A stretch of 51,550 bases of DNA. Origin: Patulibacter minatonensis DSM 18081. Its GTDB lineage: Bacteria > Actinomycetota > Thermoleophilia > Solirubrobacterales > Solirubrobacteraceae. Under the pieces are notes generated by a model. The model worked only from the letters and a program-made list of their open reading frames with translations. It did not search any database and had not been told where the DNA came from. Positions 25,697 to 34,245 of the stretch are shown here, in pieces. A program made the translations under genes and the position numbers. The stretch lies in the NCBI RefSeq assembly GCF_000519325.1, contig NZ_KI912613.1, forward strand, positions 2,091,755 to 2,143,304, read 5' to 3'. The first letter of the stretch is position 1; every line of letters begins with the position of its first letter.

Positions 25697-26566
25697 TCAC
25701 GCCGTCACCGGGCCGCGGCTGTACTCGCGCATCCGAGTGAGGGCGGTCTTCAAGAGGCGAGATATCTGCATCTGCGAGACCCCGAGCCGCTCGCCGATCT
25801 CTCGCTGCAGCAGCCCGTCTCGGAACGCCCATCGCACGACCTGCCGGTCGCGCTCGCTGATGCCTCGCATCGCCCGGGCGATCACGTCGAGGTCGTCGAC
25901 CCGTGCGAAGCCGGGATCGACGGCGCCGCGCGCCGCGAGCGGCTCGGTTCCCTCCGTCGCCGGATGGTCCAGGGACAGCGCCTGGTAGCTGCGTCCCGCA
26001 GCCTGCGCGTCCTCGACCTCGTCGGGGGTGACGTCCAGCATCTGCGCGAGCTCCTCGACGCTGGCCTCCTGCCCGGTCTGCTGACGCGTCTGCGCGCGGG
26101 CGAGCTGGAGGCGCGCGTCGAGCTCCTGCACGCCGCGGGGGACGTGCACGGCCCACGTGCGGTCGCGGAAATGTCGGCGGATCTCGCCCTGGATCGTCGG
26201 GACCGCGTAGCTGACGAACCGGCCGCCGCGTCCGGCGTCGAAGCGCTCGATCGCGTTGGTCAACCCGACCAGCCCGGCCTGCGTCAGATCCTCGGGGTCC
26301 TGGCCACGCCCTGCGTAGCGCCGGGCGACGGAGCGCACCAGGGGCATGCAGCGTTCCACCAGCCGCTCTCGTGCCTGCAGGTCGTTGTCGGTCCGGTATC
26401 GGCGCAACAAGTCGTTGTCGATCCGCTCACGGCGGGACAGCGGTGTCGCGCGGTGCCGGACGACGCCGGGGAGAGGGGGCCCCCAACAGGACGAGCCGGA
26501 GGCCGCCGCCGGGACATCGGCGGCCTCGACGGCGGCGCCGACCAGACGCTCGCCGCCGATGGTCAT
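25697..26566 (-). CDS. RNA polymerase sigma factor, SigB/SigF/SigG family
   Basis: 289 residues. Region 2 (about 50-125) includes RYAGRGQDPEDLTQAGLVGL and RGGRFVSYAVPTIQGEIRRHFRD; region 3 includes VHVPRGVQELDARLQLA; region 4 (about 220-280) ends with LLQREIGERLGVSQMQISRLL. This is the stress/sporulation group of sigma factors. The first 45 residues are poorly conserved. Its ATG overlaps the stop of the upstream ABM gene (ATGA). No anti-sigma or anti-anti-sigma gene is adjacent, which is unusual for this group. Confidence 0.9.
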   Translation of the reverse strand: MTIGGERLVGAAVEAADVPAAASGSSCWGPPLPGVVRHRATPLSRRERIDNDLLRRYRTDNDLQARERLVERCMPLVRSVARRYAGRGQDPEDLTQAGLVGLTNAIERFDAGRGGRFVSYAVPTIQGEIRRHFRDRTWAVHVPRGVQELDARLQLARAQTRQQTGQEASVEELAQMLDVTPDEVEDAQAAGRSYQALSLDHPATEGTEPLAARGAVDPGFARVDDLDVIARAMRGISERDRQVVRWAFRDGLLQREIGERLGVSQMQISRLLKTALTRMREYSRGPVTA

Positions 26567-26868
26567 ACGGCCTTGCCGGCCACGAGCGTCGTGGGTACCG
26601 GGGACGGCGCTTCGGCCAAGAGGTCGCCGCCGGTGCCGAGGATCAGCTCGGCGGCGGCGCCGTTCAGGTGCGCGTTGCGGGCGTCCTCGTCGTCGAAGAG
26701 GTCGACGAGGTAGAAGACGGTGGGGTCCTGCTCGGCTCGCAGCGTCAGCCACGGTCGGGTGCCGGCCTCCGCCTCGACGTGCTCCAAGGCACGGACGAGG
26801 ATGTCGTTGAACTGCTCGGCGGTGTCGGGCTTGGTCTTGAACTGGATGACGAGTCCGGGACGGGCCAT
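26563..26868 (-). CDS. ABM-domain (YgiN-like) monooxygenase
   Basis: 101 residues: LVIQFKTKPDTAEQFNDILVRALEHVEAEAG, then PWLTLRAEQDPTVFYLVDLFDDEDARNAHLNG, the ABM fold. A GAAGGAG sits 6-7 nt before the ATG (minus strand), fixing the start at 26868. First gene of an operon with the sigma factor (4-nt overlap) and the GlcG-like gene. Only 29 bp separate its start from the divergent GlxA-type gene, so the two promoters must overlap the coding starts or lie further out. Confidence 0.8.
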   Translation of the reverse strand: MARPGLVIQFKTKPDTAEQFNDILVRALEHVEAEAGTRPWLTLRAEQDPTVFYLVDLFDDEDARNAHLNGAAAELILGTGGDLLAEAPSPVPTTLVAGKAV

Positions 26869-26897
26869 GGTGTGCTCCTTCGGTTGGAGGACTGACG

Positions 26898-27887
26898 ATG
26901 CAGACCCTGCCCCCACCCAACGCGACGCGTCTCGTATCGTTTGCGCCAATGCACGTCGGCGTCGTCGCGATCCCCGGGACCTTCGACTCGGCATTCACGA
27001 GCGTGCTCGACATCCTGCGGGTCGCCGAGACGCTGCGCCGGTCGGTCGACCCCGACATCCCGCCGGTCCGGACGACCGTCGTCGGGCTGCGCCCGTCCGT
27101 GCGGACCGCCGGTGGGCTCATCGTCGAGGCCGACCGCGCCATCGACGACGGCCTGAGCGACTACGACGTCCTCGTCGTCCCCGCGCTCGGCGCGCTCTCG
27201 GCGTCCGCCGTGGAGGACGCGCTGGCTCTGCCGGAGGTCCGCGAGCTCCGCACCGCGCTGCACGACAGCCCCGACGCCGGACTGCCACGCCTGGCGGGCG
27301 CATGCACCGGGACGTTCCTGCTCGCCGAATCCGGTCGCCTCGATGGGGCAGCAGCGGCCACGAGCTGGTGGCTCAACGAGACGTTCCAGCGTCGCTATCC
27401 GCTGGTCGACCTGGACACCACGCGCATGGTCGTCCGCAGCGGCAACGTCCTCACTGCGGGAGCCGCGTTCGCGCACCTCGATCTGGCGATCAGCCTCGTC
27501 TCCGAGGTGTCCGAGCGACTCGCCGAGACCGTGGCCCACCGCCTCCTCATCGACGAGCGCCCGACCCGTTCGACCGAGGCGCTCCACGGGCACCTCGCCG
27601 CCACCGATGCGCTCGTCACACGACTCGAGGACGAGGTCCGGCGCCGCATCAGCGAGGACCTCTCCGTGTCCGACCTCGCCGACGCGCTCGGCGTCACCCG
27701 ACGCACGCTGGAGCGTCACGTGCGCCAACGAACCGGAGCGACACCCAACCAGTTGATCCGCCGCCTCCGTGCAGAGCGCGCCAACCACCTGCGCCGCACG
27801 ACCGACCTGACGATGGACCAGATCGCCCCGCGCGTCGGCTACGCCAACGCCACCACTCTCGGCCGACTCCTCACCAGCATCACCTGA
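26898..27887 (+). CDS. GlxA-family transcriptional regulator (DJ-1/PfpI domain plus AraC HTH)
   Basis: 329 residues. N-terminal DJ-1-like domain (about 18-190) with VGVVAIPGTFDSAF, DVLVVPALGALSA and the nucleophile-elbow-like GACTGTFLLAESG, where the Cys is kept. C-terminal AraC double HTH (about 245-325): VSDLADALGVTRRTLERHVRQRTGATPNQ and MDQIAPRVGYANATTLGRLL. GGAGG at 26886-26890, 7 nt before the ATG, decides the start at 26898 over the ATG at 26949. Divergent from the ABM-sigma operon and upstream of the dehydrogenase gene; probably regulates one or both. Confidence 0.88.
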   Translation: MQTLPPPNATRLVSFAPMHVGVVAIPGTFDSAFTSVLDILRVAETLRRSVDPDIPPVRTTVVGLRPSVRTAGGLIVEADRAIDDGLSDYDVLVVPALGALSASAVEDALALPEVRELRTALHDSPDAGLPRLAGACTGTFLLAESGRLDGAAAATSWWLNETFQRRYPLVDLDTTRMVVRSGNVLTAGAAFAHLDLAISLVSEVSERLAETVAHRLLIDERPTRSTEALHGHLAATDALVTRLEDEVRRRISEDLSVSDLADALGVTRRTLERHVRQRTGATPNQLIRRLRAERANHLRRTTDLTMDQIAPRVGYANATTLGRLLTSIT

Positions 27888-27979
27888 ACCGGAGCGCCCC
27901 CGACGCGGGAACGAGGGTCGCGCACACCGTGGGCGCCCGCTCCGTGGTGCTCGATTCGACGCATCCGCTTCGTCGGGCC

Positions 27980-27985
27980 GGGTAT
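27980..27985 (+). promoter_or_regulatory. SigB/SigF-like -10 element before the zinc dehydrogenase gene
   Basis: GGGTAT matches the -10 of stress sigma factors of the SigB/SigF group and lies 28 nt before the ATG. The -35 is weak. A factor of this group is encoded 1.4 kb away. Confidence 0.4.
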
Positions 27986-28013
27986 ACGCGGGCCCCGATC
28001 AAGAGGAGTCCCC

Positions 28014-29153
28014 ATGAAGGCATTGGTCTACAACGGCCCGCACGACGTCTCGATCAACGAGGTCGAAGACGCGAAGATCGAGCGTCCCAACGACGTCGTC
28101 ATCAAGCTCACGACCACCAACATCTGCGGGTCGGACCTGCACATGTACGAGGGCCGCACGGACCTCGAGCCCGGCAAGGTCCTCGGCCACGAGAACATGG
28201 GCGAGATCGTCGAGAAGGGCGACGGCGTCGAGACGCTCGAGATCGGCCAGCGCGTCGTGCTGCCGTTCAACATCGGCTGCGGGTTCTGCAAGAACTGCGA
28301 GGCCGGGAAGACCGGCTACTGCCTCACCGCCAACCCCGGCACCGCCGGCGCCGCGTTCGGCTTCGCCGGCATGGGCCCCTACAACGGCGGCCAGGCCGAG
28401 TACCTGCGCGTGCCGTTCGCGGACTTCAACTGCCTGCGGCTGCCCGAGGGCGCGGAGGAGAAGGAGCTCGACTACGTGATGCTGTCGGACATCTTCCCCA
28501 CCGGCTGGCACGCGACCGAACTCGCGGGCCTGCAGCCCGGTGAGTCGATCGTCGTCTACGGCGGCGGCCCCGTCGGCCTGATGGCCGTGCACTCCGCCGT
28601 CATCAAGGGCGCCTCGAAGGTCATGCTCGTCGACTTCCACGACGACCGCCTCGCGCTCGGCGAGCAGCTCGGTGCGATCCCGATCGACCCGCGCAAGGGC
28701 GACGTCGTCGAGCAGATCCTCGAGGAGACCCGCGGCGAGGGCGCCGACCGCGGCGCCGAGTGCGTCGGCTACCAGTGCCACGACCACCACGGCACCGAGA
28801 TCCCGAACCTGACGATGAATCAGCTCGTCGCGGCCGTCCGCCCGACCGGCGGCATCGGCGTCGTCGGACTGTTCCTGCCCGAGGATCCGGGCGCGAAGGA
28901 CGACATGGCCAAGAAGGGCCAGATCGCGTTCGACTACGGCAACCTCTGGTTCAAGGGCCAGCACATCGCCAACGGGCAGGCGAACGTCAAACACTACAAC
29001 CGCCGACTGCGCGACCTGATCACGGAGGGCAAGGCCAAGCCGTCGCAGATCGTCTCCCACGAGCTGACCCTCGACGAGGCCCCTGACGCCTACAAGGCGT
29101 TCGACGAGCGGCAGGACGGCTGGACGAAGGTCGTCCTGCACCCCGCCGGCTGA
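28014..29153 (+). CDS. Zinc-dependent alcohol dehydrogenase, formaldehyde-dehydrogenase-like
   Basis: 379 residues. MDR superfamily: catalytic zinc ligands C38 (CGSDLHMYEGR), H59-E60 (GHENMGEI); structural zinc cysteines C88, C91, C94, C102 (CGFCKNC then GYC); NAD fold YGGGPVGLMAVHSA. The extra segments (YNGGQAEYLRVPFADFNCLRLPEG and GAECVGYQCHDHH) are as in glutathione-independent formaldehyde dehydrogenases (FdhA type). AAGAGGAG lies about 6 nt before the ATG. First gene of a group with the DJ-1 protein and FAD oxidase; aldehyde detoxification is the likely job. Confidence 0.9.
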   Translation: MKALVYNGPHDVSINEVEDAKIERPNDVVIKLTTTNICGSDLHMYEGRTDLEPGKVLGHENMGEIVEKGDGVETLEIGQRVVLPFNIGCGFCKNCEAGKTGYCLTANPGTAGAAFGFAGMGPYNGGQAEYLRVPFADFNCLRLPEGAEEKELDYVMLSDIFPTGWHATELAGLQPGESIVVYGGGPVGLMAVHSAVIKGASKVMLVDFHDDRLALGEQLGAIPIDPRKGDVVEQILEETRGEGADRGAECVGYQCHDHHGTEIPNLTMNQLVAAVRPTGGIGVVGLFLPEDPGAKDDMAKKGQIAFDYGNLWFKGQHIANGQANVKHYNRRLRDLITEGKAKPSQIVSHELTLDEAPDAYKAFDERQDGWTKVVLHPAG

Positions 29154-29184
29154 CCCCACCTCCGACGAGAGCGAGAGAAAGCTG

Positions 29185-29763
29185 ATGAGCAACGAGTTGC
29201 AGGGCAAGACGATCGCGATCATCGCCGCCGACGGCGTCGAGCAGGTCGAGCTGGAGAAGCCGCGCGACGCCGTGCAGGCCGCCGGTGCGAGCACCGAGCT
29301 GCTGTCGATCGACACCGGTGAGATCCAGGCGATGAACGGCGACATCAACAAGGGCGACACCTTCCCGGTCGACAAGAAGATCACCGACGCCAACGTGGAG
29401 GACTACGCCGGGCTGATCCTGCCCGGCGGCGTCGTCAACCCCGACAACCTCCGTGCGGACGAGGACGTCATCGCGTTCCTCCAGTCGTTCTTCAAGACCG
29501 GCAAGCCGGTCGGGGTGATCTGCCACGGCCCGTGGACGTTGGTGGAGGCCGACCTCGTGAGGGGCCGGACCCTCACGTCCTTCCCGAGCATCCGGACCGA
29601 CATCGAGAACGCCGGCGGCACGTGGGTCGACGAGGAGGTCGTGACCGACCAAGGACTCGTCTCCAGCCGCAACCCCGACGACCTGCCGGCATTCTGCGCC
29701 AAGATCGTCGAGGAGTTCGCCGAAGGCAGGCACGACGTGGCCGCAGCCGGCGCGACCGCCTGA
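29185..29763 (+). CDS. DJ-1/PfpI family protein (type 1 glutamine amidotransferase-like)
   Basis: 192 residues with IAIIAADGVEQVEL (Glu19 region), YAGLILPGGVVNPDNLR and the nucleophile elbow GVICHGPWTLVEA (Cys113, His114). This is the PfpI/YhbO type, proposed to act on glyoxal-type damage or as a protease. GAGAGAAAG before the ATG may serve as ribosome binding site. Downstream of the dehydrogenase by 31 nt, upstream of the FAD oxidase by 4 nt. Confidence 0.88.
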   Translation: MSNELQGKTIAIIAADGVEQVELEKPRDAVQAAGASTELLSIDTGEIQAMNGDINKGDTFPVDKKITDANVEDYAGLILPGGVVNPDNLRADEDVIAFLQSFFKTGKPVGVICHGPWTLVEADLVRGRTLTSFPSIRTDIENAGGTWVDEEVVTDQGLVSSRNPDDLPAFCAKIVEEFAEGRHDVAAAGATA

Positions 29764-29767
29764 CCCC

Positions 29768-30889
29768 ATGAGTTCCGTTCCTGCCTCCGCGGACGTCGGC
29801 GTGATCGGCGCGGGCATCGTGGGTCTCGCGACGGCGCGGGCGCTGCGGCAGCGGGGCGCGACGGTGACGGTCTACGAACGAGGCGTTCCCGGCGCGGGCC
29901 AGTCGGGAGGGGAGTCCCGCGTCTTCCGCCACGCACACGACGATCCGCGGCTCGTGGCCGCCGCGCGCGACAGCCGGACGATCTGGGACACCTGGGCCGA
30001 CGAGCTGGGGATCGAGACGGTCTCGCCCGACGGTGCGCTGACCATCGGCCCAGACGTCGACGCGAAGCTCGCGCTGCTGCGTGACGTCGACGGGATCGGA
30101 GCCCGCGAGGTCGACGCGGACGAGCTCGCGCAGCTCCTGCCGCTGCTCGGACCGTTCGACGGCCCGGCGTTCCTGGACCCGCGCGGGGGCAGCATCCGGA
30201 CGACCGCGACGATCGAGGCGCTCGCCGCCGAGCTCGCGACGACCCTCGTGCACGACGAGGTGTTGCAGGTGCGGCAGGTCAGTGGCGGCCGGGCCGAGGT
30301 CCGCACGGGCGGGAGAACGGTCGTGCACGACCACGTGGTCGTCTGCGCCGGTCGGGGGACACCGGCGATCGCACGCAGCGTCGGCATCGAGCTCCCCGTC
30401 AAACAGTCCACGCACGTCCGATACACCTTCGAGCCGGCAGGCCGGCCGCCGTCCCGGGCCGCCTGCCTGCAGGACGGCAGCGGGGTCTTCGGCGAGACCG
30501 GCATCTACGCGGCCCCCGGCCCCGACCACGCGACCTACGCGGTCGGCCTGAGCGACACCGCAGGCGTACGAGACGACGGGACCATCATCGACGGCGATGC
30601 GCTCGCGGACCTCGCGGCCCGCGCCGCCAGGTACGTCGCTCGGGCGCTTCCGGGACTCCGGGCGGATCCGGTCGGGGTGCGCCACTGCTGGGTCACCGAG
30701 CTCCCGTGGAGCTCGGACGGTGTCGCTGCGTGGTCGCAACCGGGCCTGACCCTGGTGGCCGGCCACAACCTCTTCAAGCTCGCCCCGTGGCTTGGCGGAC
30801 TGCTCGCCGCAAACGCGCTAGGCGACGGGCTCGACGAGCGGCTGCAACCCGAGTCGCGCCTCGGCGCGGCACCAGAGGGCCAGGGGTGA
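29768..30889 (+). CDS. FAD-dependent oxidase of the DAO family (sarcosine/N-methyl-amino acid oxidase-like)
   Basis: 373 residues. Dinucleotide motif VIGAGIVGLATARAL (12-26), GGESRVFRHAHDD as in MTOX/sarcosine oxidase-type enzymes, RGGSIRTTATIEALAAELA, and the C-terminal PGLTLVAGHNLFKLAPWLGGLLA. Oxidases of this type can release formaldehyde from N-methyl compounds, which would fit the neighbouring formaldehyde-dehydrogenase-like gene. Only 4 nt separate it from the DJ-1 gene. The exact substrate is not visible. Confidence 0.85.
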   Translation: MSSVPASADVGVIGAGIVGLATARALRQRGATVTVYERGVPGAGQSGGESRVFRHAHDDPRLVAAARDSRTIWDTWADELGIETVSPDGALTIGPDVDAKLALLRDVDGIGAREVDADELAQLLPLLGPFDGPAFLDPRGGSIRTTATIEALAAELATTLVHDEVLQVRQVSGGRAEVRTGGRTVVHDHVVVCAGRGTPAIARSVGIELPVKQSTHVRYTFEPAGRPPSRAACLQDGSGVFGETGIYAAPGPDHATYAVGLSDTAGVRDDGTIIDGDALADLAARAARYVARALPGLRADPVGVRHCWVTELPWSSDGVAAWSQPGLTLVAGHNLFKLAPWLGGLLAANALGDGLDERLQPESRLGAAPEGQG

Positions 30890-31058
30890 GTGTCGCCCAC
30901 GAGGCCTGTGCCCACGACCTGACGGCGGCGCCCCGGCGATCTCGCGGGCGCCGCATGGGAAAGGAAGCCGCCTTCGGGGTGTGACGCCGGCGCGCTGCCG
31001 AGCGGCAAGCCGCCGAGATCCGTCGAGTGCGCCATCGAAGCGGGGGTAACCACCGCGA

Positions 31059-32237
31059 ATGCTGATCCGTTCGCGTATGACGATGCTCGCCGCAACGACC
31101 GCGGTGGTGGTCGGGGGCGGGACGGCGGCGGCGAGCGCGTCGGCGCAGGCCCCGCCCGGAGCACCCGCCCCGGTCGTCGACGTGTCCGCGCTCCCGGCGC
31201 CGGGAGCGATCACGAATCCCGCGTCGGTGAGCGAGTCGCTGATGAACGACCTGCTACGCCGCGGCGACCTCGGCGACCTGCAGGACCTCACGCGCCTCGG
31301 CCGGGTCGAGGGCCGCGGCACCGGATCGCCCGGCCTGCGAGCCCCGACGCGCGAGTACGAGCTGCCCGCGACCGCCGGTGTCGTCCCCGTCCTGCCCGAG
31401 AGCATCGCCTACGACGAACGCAGCAAGACGTACTTCGTCGCGTCCTCCGGTGACGGAGCGGTCTACCGCGGCACGCTCGACGGCGACCGCGCCGACGTCT
31501 TCCTGCCCGGGCTGCAGCTCGACCGGCCGCTCGCGTTCGGCATCGAGACCGACGATCGCGGCCACCTCTACGTCCTGTCCCCGGTCCCCGGCCAGGTGCA
31601 GGTGTACGACATCGCCAGCAAGCGACGGATCGCGACGTTCGAGACGGGCGCGGGCGGGCTGCTCAACGACCTCGTCGTCACGCCCGGCGACGACGTCTAC
31701 GTCACGGACTCGCTCCGCCCGACGCTCTTTCGCATCACCCGTGAGCAGGTCGACGCCGGCCGCGGCACCGTGGAGGCGCTGCCCCTCGGCCCCGCGGTGC
31801 AGTACACCGCGACCGCCCAGATCAACGGCGTCTTCAACGGCGGCGGGATCGTGGCGACCGCGGAGAACGAGCTGATCGTCTCCCAGATCAACCGCGACAA
31901 GCTGTTTCGTGTCCGTACCCGCCCGGACTCCGACCAGGTAGACGTCCGCCCGATCCGCATCACGGGCAAGCGGTTCGGCACCCCCGACGGCATGGAGCTC
32001 GACGGCAACCGCCTCTACGCTCTGGACAACCTCGGGCAGCGACTGATGACGCTCCGCCTGAACACGAAGCGGACCGGCGCGAAGGTCCTGCTTCGTACGG
32101 CCGACCGCACCTTCCGCACCCCGACCGGCATCGCCAGCACCGGCGGCCGGCTGCTCGTCAGCAACTCGCAGCTCTTCCGCATCCCGATGCTCCCGCCCTA
32201 CACCGTCTCCAATATCCGCATCCCCAGCAACGACTGA
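31059..32237 (+). CDS. Secreted SMP-30/gluconolactonase-like beta-propeller
   Basis: 392 residues. Signal peptide (MLIRSRMTMLAATTAVVVGG, Ala-rich core, cleavage near ASA-QA at about 30). The mature protein has repeated propeller blades: LPESIAYDERSKTYFVASSGDG, LAFGIETDDRGHLYVLS, LNDLVVTPGDDVYVTDS, GTPDGMELDGNRLYALDN, TGIASTGGRLLVSNS. Probably extracellular sugar-lactone or related hydrolase, or a binding propeller; metal ligands not assigned. A second ATG at 31077 is also possible. The 169 bp before it show no clear promoter. Confidence 0.75.
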   Translation: MLIRSRMTMLAATTAVVVGGGTAAASASAQAPPGAPAPVVDVSALPAPGAITNPASVSESLMNDLLRRGDLGDLQDLTRLGRVEGRGTGSPGLRAPTREYELPATAGVVPVLPESIAYDERSKTYFVASSGDGAVYRGTLDGDRADVFLPGLQLDRPLAFGIETDDRGHLYVLSPVPGQVQVYDIASKRRIATFETGAGGLLNDLVVTPGDDVYVTDSLRPTLFRITREQVDAGRGTVEALPLGPAVQYTATAQINGVFNGGGIVATAENELIVSQINRDKLFRVRTRPDSDQVDVRPIRITGKRFGTPDGMELDGNRLYALDNLGQRLMTLRLNTKRTGAKVLLRTADRTFRTPTGIASTGGRLLVSNSQLFRIPMLPPYTVSNIRIPSND

Positions 32238-32540
32238 CCGGCCCACACCTCGCGGCTCGGTGACGGCGTCGCGATGCGCGGCCCCGGCTCCGGGGCGCCC
32301 ACGAAGGGAACGCCGACCGAGAACCGCGACCGCGATGCGGATCCTTCGGTGCGAACGCACGCTCGCCGTCCCGATAGACCCGTCCGCATTGATTCCCGGG
32401 ACGGGGGCGTCTGCTGGGGCACCTCGACCGCCGAAAGTCGCCGGCCCCCTTCCCGGTTCCGGCTCGGACTCCATCGTCGATCCGGTGCGCCGAGAACGCG
32501 AGGCCCTGCGGAGCGACCCGCCCGTCGGCTGGTCCGCCGG
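32238..32540. terminator. Gene-free 303 bp with a hairpin after the propeller gene
   Basis: GCCCCG-gctc-CGGGGC (32281-32296) is a strong stem 44 nt after the stop, without a T-tract. The rest of the gap between these convergent genes contains only antisense open frames and no motif I can name. Confidence 0.4.
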
Positions 32541-33569
32541 TCAGCCGACCAGTCCGTCCAGCGTCGCCTGCGCTCGCCCGTCCGCGATCGCCGCTCGGCA
32601 CGCTGAGACCCCGCGCAGCACGGTCGGGACGACCCCGCAGGCGTGGAGCCGAAGGCCCGCCGACAGCGTCACGGTCGACGACACGATGCGGTCGGCGGTG
32701 CCGTCGAGCACGGCCCGGGTCAGGGCCGCCGCGGTGTCGGCGCCCGGCGCCGGCTTGAGGGTGTCGCCGACCGACTCCGGGAGCTCCATCTTCTCGCCGT
32801 TCAGGTGCGCCGACGGGCGGCCGGGGCGCATGACGTCGGAGCCCTCGGGGCCCCGGACGGCGTAGGAGCGCTCGGCGCCCAGGAGGTCGAGCGCGCCGCA
32901 CAGGCGGGCCGCGTACTGGGAGTGGGCGTAGCCGACGACGAAGCGGTCGGCGCCGAACCAGTCGACGAGCTTCTCGGCCGAGTGCAGCGGGCTGCGCAGG
33001 CCGACCTCGTCGCGGACGGCCGCCATCGCGGCCCAGCCGTCGAGGAGGTCGGCGACCTGGACGACCGTGACGCCGGTCCGCTCGAGCATCGCCTCGCTCT
33101 CGGCGGCGGTTGGGCGACCGGGCCCGCCGAGGGAGCCGAGGACGTCGGCGGGCGTCACGCCGTACTTCGGCCCGAGCGTGGTGCCGCAGTGGATGACGAC
33201 GCCGGCGCCCGCGGCGGCGGCGACGATCCCGACGGCGACCGACAGCGACGGCGCGTCGACGCAGCCGTCGTAGCCGCCCGCGCACGCGACCAGCGTCCGG
33301 TCGGTCCGGGCGGTCAGGCGGGTGGCGCTGTCGCGCATCGCCTGCGCCATGCCCGCGAGCTCCTCCGGGTTCTCGCCCTTGATCCGCATCGCGGTCAGGA
33401 ATGCGGCGGCCTGCACCTCCGTCGCCTCGCCGGAGAGGATCATCCGCGTGGCGTCGTGGGCCTCTTCGCGCGTCAGGGCGCGCCGGCCGCGCTCGCCCGT
33501 GCCGACGGCCTTGATGTACGCGCGGAAGCCGGTGTAGGTCGACCGCCGGGGGATGGTCCTCACGGCCAC
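32541..33569 (-). CDS. TrpD2-like protein (anthranilate phosphoribosyltransferase superfamily), not a standard TrpD
   Basis: 342 residues. N-terminal helical domain with LTREEAHDATRMILSGEATEVQAAAFLTAMRIKGE and EELAGMAQAM is typical for the glycosyltransferase family 3 / TrpD fold. The PRPP site differs from TrpD: in place of GTGGD it has CAGGYDG, and in place of KHGNR it has CGTTLGPKYG. This is the TrpD2/YbiB-type branch, whose members bind nucleic acid instead of anthranilate in the studied case. It is the third gene after glutamine synthetase and a GlnR-like regulator, 4 nt after the latter, and no other trp gene is near. Confidence 0.75.
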   Translation of the reverse strand: MAVRTIPRRSTYTGFRAYIKAVGTGERGRRALTREEAHDATRMILSGEATEVQAAAFLTAMRIKGENPEELAGMAQAMRDSATRLTARTDRTLVACAGGYDGCVDAPSLSVAVGIVAAAAGAGVVIHCGTTLGPKYGVTPADVLGSLGGPGRPTAAESEAMLERTGVTVVQVADLLDGWAAMAAVRDEVGLRSPLHSAEKLVDWFGADRFVVGYAHSQYAARLCGALDLLGAERSYAVRGPEGSDVMRPGRPSAHLNGEKMELPESVGDTLKPAPGADTAAALTRAVLDGTADRIVSSTVTLSAGLRLHACGVVPTVLRGVSACRAAIADGRAQATLDGLVG

Positions 33570-33573
33570 GTGG

Positions 33574-34245
33574 TCACTCCAGGATCTCGAATCGGTACCC
33601 GACGGACCGGATGGTCTTCAGGCGCTGCGCGTGCTCCGCGCCGAGCTTCGCCCGCACCCGGCGGACGTGGACGTCGACCGTCCGCGCACCGCCGTAGTAG
33701 TCGTACCCCCAGACGCTGGTCAGGAGCGCCTCGCGCGAGAACACGCGGTTGGGGTGCGTGGCGAGGAACCGCAGCAGCTCGTACTCGGTGTAGGTGAAGT
33801 CGACGGGCTCGCCGTGGATCGACACCTGGTAGGTGGCGAGGTCGATCTCGAGCGTCCCGGCGCGGACGACGTCGTCCGGGCTGATGCCGTTGACCTGCTT
33901 GCGCGCCCGGGCGATGCGGGTGCGGAACTCGGCGGCGTGGAACGGCGTGACGAGCAGCTCGTCGACGCCGATCAGCGTGTCGGCCTCCTCGAGCTGCTCG
34001 GGCCCGAGGGACAGCACGATCGGCACGTCCTGCAGGTCCGGCGCGGCGCGCAGGCTGCGGACCGAGGCGACGCTGCCGAGGACGATCGCGATGTCCGGCG
34101 TGCCGCGGCCACCGGAGGCGCCCTGGTCGACGTCGATCGAGCCGTTGGCGTGCGCGCGCAGGGGACGGAAGCCGAGCTCGGCGACGGCGCGGGCCGTCTC
34201 CGAGACCGACGTCTCGTCCTCTCCGATGATCCAGGCGTCGCTCAC
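33574..34245 (-). CDS. glnR: GlnR-like OmpR-family regulator with an atypical receiver
   Basis: 223 residues from a GTG overlapping the glutamine synthetase stop (GTGA). The C-terminal winged helix (about 125-220) is very close to actinobacterial GlnR: FTYTEYELLRFLATHP, SVWGYDYYGGARTVDVH, RVRAKLG, SVGYRF. The receiver (1-115) lacks the phospho-acceptor: strand beta-3 reads PDIAIVLGSV where Asp is expected, and beta-5 reads LLVTPF without the usual Lys. No histidine kinase is adjacent. By family knowledge GlnR is an orphan regulator of nitrogen genes; the operon with glutamine synthetase supports that. Confidence 0.8.
   Translation of the reverse strand: MSDAWIIGEDETSVSETARAVAELGFRPLRAHANGSIDVDQGASGGRGTPDIAIVLGSVASVRSLRAAPDLQDVPIVLSLGPEQLEEADTLIGVDELLVTPFHAAEFRTRIARARKQVNGISPDDVVRAGTLEIDLATYQVSIHGEPVDFTYTEYELLRFLATHPNRVFSREALLTSVWGYDYYGGARTVDVHVRRVRAKLGAEHAQRLKTIRSVGYRFEILE

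Noticed and set aside
32198-32422. Small minus-strand frame after the propeller gene
   Set aside because: Ser/Arg-rich, overlaps the end of a convincing gene, no ribosome binding site.
32541-33569. Tryptophan biosynthesis trpD
   Set aside because: PRPP and anthranilate motifs are not conserved and no other trp gene is near.
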